In this document: positions 60,047 to 64,000 of the stretch, one piece after another
How positions within the stretch are numbered: the stretch's first letter is position 1
Layout: each line of letters begins with the position of its first letter
Assembly: GCF_018982965.1 (NCBI RefSeq)
Contig: NZ_JACBYP010000004.1
Span: 1 to 64,000 of the forward strand
Origin: Streptomyces mayonensis
GTDB lineage: Bacteria; Actinomycetota; Actinomycetes; Streptomycetales; Streptomycetaceae
Length of the DNA: 64,000 nucleotides
Direction of reading: 5' to 3'
The notes under the pieces: generated by a model
Told to the model about the DNA's origin: nothing
What the model saw: only the letters and a program-made list of their open reading frames with translations
Databases searched by the model: none
Made by a program: the position numbers and the translations under genes

Positions 60047-60826
60047 TCAGTTTCCGCGCAGCCGGTGCCGCTTGCGCCAGGCCACCACCGCACCCGCGAG
60101 CCCCGGCAGGGCGATGCAGGCCAGCGCGATCAGGAAGGCGGGAGACGTCGGGGTCGAGGCGCGGGCGCCCGCGACGACGTAGGCGGCCGTGTTGGGGATC
60201 GAGCCGAGCCCCGTCGCCACCAGGAAGGGCAGCAGCCCCATGCGGGAGACGGCCGCGCAGTAGTTGGCCGCGGCGAACGGCACCCCGGGGAACAGCCGTA
60301 CCGCCAGCATCGACCGGAAACCGTGCCGGCTCAGCTGCCCGTCCGCGGCCTTCAGCCACCGTCCGCGCAGCAGCGGGCGCAGCGCCTCCTGGCCCAGTGC
60401 CCGGCCGAGACAGAAGGAGATCCCCGCCCCGAGCACCGTCCCGGCCAAGGCGGCGGCCAGTCCCAGCTGCGAGCCGAAGAGCGCGCCGGCGGCCAGGTTC
60501 AGCAGCGGGCGCGGCACGAACGCGACCGTGCACACCCCGTAGGCCACCGCGTAGGCGATCGCCGCCGCGGCCCCGCCGAGCTGCGGCGGCCAGCCGTTGG
60601 TCAGCAGGTCCTGCGGCTGGAACAGGAGAACGGCCGTCGCCGCCGAGGCCAGCAGCGCGACGAGCAGGGAGAGCCGGGACCACGGCGAGAGCAGCACTCT
60701 CGTCGCGCGGGCGGCGAAGCCGGCCGGTGCGACCGGTCCGGCCGCGGCGGCGACGGCGAGTTCTGCGGCTGCGGTCCGGGGAGTGACCGTGGCGGTGCCC
60801 CCAGAGCGGGTGGTGGCATCGAGCAT
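60047..60826 (-). CDS. TVP38/TMEM64 (VTT domain) membrane protein
   Basis: 259 residues with about six membrane helices. The VTT-domain signature appears as LLNLAAGALFGSQLGLAAAL and, later, GFRSMLAVRLFPGVPFAAAN with a conserved Arg/Phe-Pro-Gly. The family is related to DedA and eukaryotic TMEM41B/VMP1 scramblases. Bacterial members are proposed to move lipids, but their substrate is rarely known. The N-terminal ~45 residues are cytoplasmic and Ala-rich. The ATG at 60826 lies 49 nt from the divergent AlkD-like gene, a shared promoter region. Confidence 0.87.
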   Translation of the reverse strand: MLDATTRSGGTATVTPRTAAAELAVAAAAGPVAPAGFAARATRVLLSPWSRLSLLVALLASAATAVLLFQPQDLLTNGWPPQLGGAAAAIAYAVAYGVCTVAFVPRPLLNLAAGALFGSQLGLAAALAGTVLGAGISFCLGRALGQEALRPLLRGRWLKAADGQLSRHGFRSMLAVRLFPGVPFAAANYCAAVSRMGLLPFLVATGLGSIPNTAAYVVAGARASTPTSPAFLIALACIALPGLAGAVVAWRKRHRLRGN

Positions 60827-60875
60827 CCGGTGACACTAACCGACAAATATGTGTGATCGCCGTATGGTGCGTCGC

Positions 60876-61601
60876 ATGAGCGTCACAGGCGAGGGAATTC
60901 CGGACGACGTGCCGCCCAGCACCCTGGCCGACACGGTGCTGCACCGCCTTCCCGCCGCCTACGCCGCGGCGGCCGACCCCGAGCGGGCCGCGCAGAACCG
61001 GGCGTACATGAGGGACGTGGCCCCCTTCCTGGGCCTGACCTCGCCCGTCCGCCGCGCGCTGTACCGCACGGTCCTGGAGGGCCTGCCCCGTCCCGACGAG
61101 GCGGACTGCACGGCGGTGGCGCTCCGCTGCTGGCGCCTGCCCGAGCGCGAGTACCACTACTTCGCCGTGGACTTCCTGCGGCGCAATGTGACGCACTGCT
61201 CCTCCGGCCTCCTCCCCGTGGTCCGGCACCTGCTCACCGCGGTGTCCTGGTGGGACACCGTCGATCTGCTCGCCGCACACGTCGTCGGGGGCCTGGTCGC
61301 GGCGGACCGCGGCCTCACGGCCGACATGGACGCCTGGATCGAGGACGAGGGCCGCTGGCTGGTCCGCGCGGCGCTGCTCCACCAACTGCGCTACAGGGAA
61401 CGCACCGACACCGGCCGCCTCTTCGGCTACTGCGCGCGCCGGCCGGGCCACGGCGACTTCTTCGTCCGCAAGGCCGTCGGCTGGTGCCTGCGCGAGTACG
61501 CCAAGACCGACCCGGACGCCGTACGGGCCTTCGTGGCCGGGCACCGGACGCGCCTCGCGCCGCTGTCCGTGCGGGAGGCGCTGCGGAACATCGGACCGTA
61601 G
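60876..61601 (+). CDS. DNA alkylation repair protein (AlkC/AlkD-like HEAT-repeat glycosylase)
   Basis: 241 residues, all-helical HEAT-like repeats of the DNA_alkylation family. Characteristic segments are LPEREYHYFAVDFLRR, SWWDTVDLLAAHVVGGLVAA, EDEGRWLVRAALLHQLRYRE and DFFVRKAVGWCLREYAKTDP. These match AlkD glycosylases that excise N3- or N7-alkylpurines. The ATG at 60876 is taken because TATGGT (60863-60868) ends 7 nt before it, a leaderless arrangement; ATG 60864 and 60849 are in frame. It is divergent from the VTT protein gene. Confidence 0.87.
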   Translation: MSVTGEGIPDDVPPSTLADTVLHRLPAAYAAAADPERAAQNRAYMRDVAPFLGLTSPVRRALYRTVLEGLPRPDEADCTAVALRCWRLPEREYHYFAVDFLRRNVTHCSSGLLPVVRHLLTAVSWWDTVDLLAAHVVGGLVAADRGLTADMDAWIEDEGRWLVRAALLHQLRYRERTDTGRLFGYCARRPGHGDFFVRKAVGWCLREYAKTDPDAVRAFVAGHRTRLAPLSVREALRNIGP

Positions 61602-61708
61602 TAGCGGAACATCGGACCGACCGCAGTACCGGAACGCCGTCGCTTTCCAACTGCCTCTCCCTCAAAAACCATTCGACGTGCGACGAAGCGTCGGCAAGGA
61701 TCGACGCC

Positions 61709-61810
61709 ATGTTCCGGTACGCCTTCCACCTCGCAGCATCCGCGGTCGCGGATGCCCCGAAGGCTGCCGTCACCCACGTCACCGCCGCAGTCGACGGCGC
61801 CCGAAGCTGA
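61709..61810 (+). CDS. 33-residue small ORF upstream of tuf3
   Basis: ATG at 61709 with AAGGA at 61696-61700 (8-nt spacing) opens a 33-codon frame, [20 protein letters not shown], ending [17 protein letters not shown] in composition ([13 protein letters not shown]). It is Ala-rich and amphipathic, with no known domain. The stop at 61810 is 91 nt before the tuf3 ATG. It may be a small protein or a leader peptide affecting tuf3; the ribosome-binding site favours translation, but there is no comparative evidence here. Confidence 0.5.
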   Translation: MFRYAFHLAASAVADAPKAAVTHVTAAVDGARS

Positions 61811-61901
61811 CCCTCCCCGGATCGTCCGGCGGACCCCGCAGGGGGAGGGTCGGCCGGCCCCAGGGGTCCCCACCACCGCCACGAGGCTTCGAGGTACCGC
61901 C

Positions 61902-63071
61902 ATGTCCAAGACGGCGTACGTCCGCACCAAACCGCATCTGAACATCGGCACGATGGGCCATGTCGACCACGGCAAGACCACCCTGACCGCCGCCGTCACC
62001 AAGGTCCTCGCCCAGCGCGGGGCCGGCACGTTCGTGCCGTTCGACCGCATCGACCGCGCCCCGGAGGAGGCGGCGCGCGGCATCACCATCAACATCGCGC
62101 ACGTCGAGTACGAGACCGACACCCGCCACTACGCCCACGTGGACATGCCGGGCCACGCCGACTACGTCAAGAACATGGTCACCGGCGCCGCCCAGCTCGA
62201 CGGCGCGATCCTGGTCGTCTCCGCGCTCGACGGGATCATGCCGCAGACCGCCGAACACGTGCTGCTCGCCCGGCAGGTGGGCGTCGACCACATCGTGGTC
62301 GCGCTCAACAAGGCCGACGCGGGTGACCCGGAGCTGACCGACCTCGTGGAGCTGGAGGTCCGCGAGCTGCTCACCGCGCACGGCTACGGCGGTGACGCCG
62401 TGCCCGTCGTACGGGTCTCCGGGCTGAAGGCCCTGGCCGGCGACCCGAAGTGGACGGCCTCCGTGGAGGCGCTGCTCGACGCCGTGGACACGTACGTGCC
62501 CGTGCCCGAGCGGTACCTGGACGCGCCGTTCCTGCTGCCGGTCGAGAACGTGCTGACCATCACCGGCCGCGGCACCGTCGTCACCGGCGCCGTCGAGCGC
62601 GGCACCGTCCGCGTCGGCGACCGCGTCGAGGTGCTCGGTGCGTCGGCCGAGACGGTCGTCACCGGTCTGGAGACCTTCGGCAAGCCGATGGAGGAGGCGC
62701 AGGCCGGGGACAACGTGGCCCTGCTGCTGCGCGGGGTCGCCCGCGACACGGTGCGGCGCGGGCACGTGGTCGCCGCACCCGGCAGTGTCGTGCCGGGGCG
62801 TCGCTTCACGGCGCGGGTGTATGTGCTGTCGGCGGGCGAGGGCGGCCGCTCGACGCCGCTCACCACGGGTTACCGGCCGCAGTTCTACATCAGGACCGCG
62901 GACGTCGTCGGCGATGTGGACCTCGGGGAGACGGCCGTCGCCAGGCCCGGGGACACCGTCACGATGACCGTGGAACTGGGCCGGGACGTGCCGCTGGAGA
63001 CCGGGCTCGGGTTCGCCGTCCGCGAGGGCGGCCGCACCGTGGCGGCGGGAACCGTGACCGCCGTCGGCTGA
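61902..63071 (+). CDS. tuf3: Elongation factor Tu, divergent third type (EF-Tu3)
   Basis: 389 residues. The GTPase motifs are intact: GHVDHGKT at 19-26, [12 protein letters not shown], and NKAD (ALNKADAG). The switch region reads [20 protein letters not shown]. Domains 2 and 3 follow, with [13 protein letters not shown] and [11 protein letters not shown]. Compared with the principal EF-Tu it is shorter by several residues and shows substitutions in usually invariant places ([20 protein letters not shown]). This matches the EF-Tu3 of S. coelicolor and S. ramocissimus, a stress-expressed, diverged copy. Differences in domain 3 could alter sensitivity to elfamycin antibiotics, which is not shown here. 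There is no rpsL or fusA neighbour, as expected for this copy. GAGG at 61891-61894 precedes the ATG. Confidence 0.92.
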   Translation: MSKTAYVRTKPHLNIGTMGHVDHGKTTLTAAVTKVLAQRGAGTFVPFDRIDRAPEEAARGITINIAHVEYETDTRHYAHVDMPGHADYVKNMVTGAAQLDGAILVVSALDGIMPQTAEHVLLARQVGVDHIVVALNKADAGDPELTDLVELEVRELLTAHGYGGDAVPVVRVSGLKALAGDPKWTASVEALLDAVDTYVPVPERYLDAPFLLPVENVLTITGRGTVVTGAVERGTVRVGDRVEVLGASAETVVTGLETFGKPMEEAQAGDNVALLLRGVARDTVRRGHVVAAPGSVVPGRRFTARVYVLSAGEGGRSTPLTTGYRPQFYIRTADVVGDVDLGETAVARPGDTVTMTVELGRDVPLETGLGFAVREGGRTVAAGTVTAVG

Positions 63072-63138
63072 GGCCGGTTCCGGGCACGGGGCTCACGGCG
63101 CAAGGGCTGACCGTGGGGTGGTTCACGCCGGGCGTTCG

Positions 63139-63312
63139 GTGCGAAGGGCCGGCACGAGGGGCTGGGCACGGGGGGCGCCCGGCGCGGAGGGCCGGCGCGA
63201 GCGGCTGGGCGCGAGGTGCCTGGCGCGAAGGGCCGTTCCGCGAAGGGCCGGTGCGGGAAGGGCCGTTCCCGCGAAGGGCCGGTGTGGGATGGGCCGGTGC
63301 GCGAAGGGCGCC
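63139..63312. repeat. Imperfect tandem repeats around gcgaagggccggt
   Basis: Variants of GCGAAGGGCCG(G/T)T recur about every 15-20 bp between ~63139 and ~63312, in a G-rich non-coding gap. At least eight copies are visible, diverged by insertions of GGC-rich filler. They end just before the promoter of the next gene. Confidence 0.8.
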
Positions 63313-63327
63313 GCACGGGGTGCTTGG

Positions 63328-63340
63328 CACAATGGGCGGG
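63328..63340 (+). promoter_or_regulatory. Putative leaderless promoter of the spermidine-synthase-like gene
   Basis: CACAAT (63328-63333) ends 6 nt before the GTG at 63340, with no Shine-Dalgarno between. This matches other leaderless starts in the window. A -35 box is not clear. Confidence 0.5.
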
Positions 63341-64000
63341 TGAACGAAGCCGTACCCGTCAGCCGCGTCACCGACCACGGCACCGCCAGGCTGATGCCCG
63401 ATGTCGACCGGCCGCGGGCCTGGCTGCTCACGGTCGACGGTGCCCCGCAGTCCTACGTCGACCTGGACGAGCCGGCGCACCTGGAGTTCGAGTACACGCG
63501 CCGGCTCGGCCACGTCCTGGACACGGTCGCCGAGCCGGGGCGTGCCCTCGACGTGGTGCACCTCGGCGGCGGCGCGTTCACCCTGCCCCGGTACGTGGCC
63601 GCCACCCGGCCCGGCTCACGGCAGGACGTCGTGGAGGCCGACGGGGGGCTCCTCGCGCTGGTCGCCGAGTACCTGCCGCTGCCCGGGGGCGCGGACGTCA
63701 CCGCACACGCCGCCGACGCCCGTGCCTGGCTGGAGGACGTCCCCGCGGACTCGGCCGACGTGGTCGTCGCCGACGTCTTCGGGGGCTCGCGGGTGCCCGC
63801 GCACCTGGCCTGCGTCGGCTACGCCCGCGAGGCGGCACGGGTGCTGCGCGCCGACGGCGTGTACGCGGCCAACCTCGCCGACGGGGCGCCGTTCGCCTTC
63901 CTGCGCGCCCAACTGGCCGGGTTCGCCACGGTCTTCGAGGAACTCGCGCTGATCGCCGAACCGGGAGTGCTGCGCGGCCGCCGCTTCGGCAACGCCGTCC
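63340..64000 (+). CDS. Spermidine synthase-like / SAM-dependent methyltransferase fold protein (partial, 3' end missing)
   Basis: The first ~220 residues of a gene cut by the window edge. It has the Rossmann-type class I fold of the spermidine synthase family. The strand ALDVVHLGGGAFTLPRYVAA is motif I with GGG, VVEADGGLLALVAEYLPLPG is motif II with the acidic residue, and DVVVADVFGGSRVPAHL is motif III. Family members move aminopropyl or methyl groups from (decarboxylated) S-adenosylmethionine. Actinobacterial copies of this type are of unproven substrate, and the aminopropyl-specific residues cannot be judged from this fragment. The GTG at 63340 is probably leaderless. Confidence 0.85.
   Translation, partial: MNEAVPVSRVTDHGTARLMPDVDRPRAWLLTVDGAPQSYVDLDEPAHLEFEYTRRLGHVLDTVAEPGRALDVVHLGGGAFTLPRYVAATRPGSRQDVVEADGGLLALVAEYLPLPGGADVTAHAADARAWLEDVPADSADVVVADVFGGSRVPAHLACVGYAREAARVLRADGVYAANLADGAPFAFLRAQLAGFATVFEELALIAEPGVLRGRRFGNAV

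Overview
This is high-GC actinobacterial DNA, almost certainly from a Streptomyces chromosome. Supporting signs are GTG and TTG starts, strong third-position G/C bias, TANNNT -10 boxes 6-8 nt ahead of leaderless starts, a DUF5999 protein, an EF-Tu3-type extra tuf, and a TTA codon near the start of a biosynthetic gene. Gene order follows the S. coelicolor core region that runs from the cardiolipin synthase gene next to an rRNA operon down to tuf3. One block of accessory genes interrupts it.

Layout. 1-312: the 3' end of a 23S rRNA gene, a 5S rRNA gene and the rrn terminator. 370-10868: a conserved block of pgsA/cls-type phosphatidyltransferase, manC-like fusion, DUF881, sbp, DUF881, GarA-like FHA protein, MerR, DUF151, MerR, dinB and a convergent PRC-barrel gene. 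11023-14176: tandem glycine riboswitch and gcvP. The block from pgsA to gcvP mirrors the mycobacterial pgsA2-garA-gcvB locus but has no gcvH. 14253-24664: a di-Mop molbindin, a DUF1707 protein, the kdpFABC potassium pump with an extra 27-residue ORF in front, DUF5999, a GCS2-type ligase and a CPBP protease. 24713-32889: PhzF, PadR, a Clp-N protein, two EamA exporters, a divergent MocR/PNPOx pair, and a coupled Rieske lipoprotein/PPOX pair.

33163-47721 is the accessory centrepiece, three minus-strand genes read in one direction: an NRPS (C-A-PCP-TE), an NRPS-PKS hybrid (A-PCP-C-A-PCP-KS-KR-ACP-TE) and a TauD-type Fe(II)/2-oxoglutarate dioxygenase. This trio, with an Ile/Val-like code in the first hybrid A domain and a proline-like code in the second, matches the core of detoxin/rimosamide-type clusters. 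There a proline is extended by one ketide unit and a TauD enzyme hydroxylates. The PKS module has no acyltransferase, the first gene carries a TTA codon (bldA control), and the KR has a Thr/Glu hexanucleotide-repeat insert.

48159-64000 returns to core genes: a HipA-like kinase with DUF3037, a repetitive secreted protein, two fabG-type reductases, ung, several small conserved genes, lnt, uppP, a TVP38 membrane protein, an AlkD-like glycosylase, a 33-residue ORF, tuf3 and a spermidine-synthase-like gene cut by the window edge. I saw no CRISPR array, transposase, prophage, tRNA or integrase, so nothing marks how the cluster arrived.
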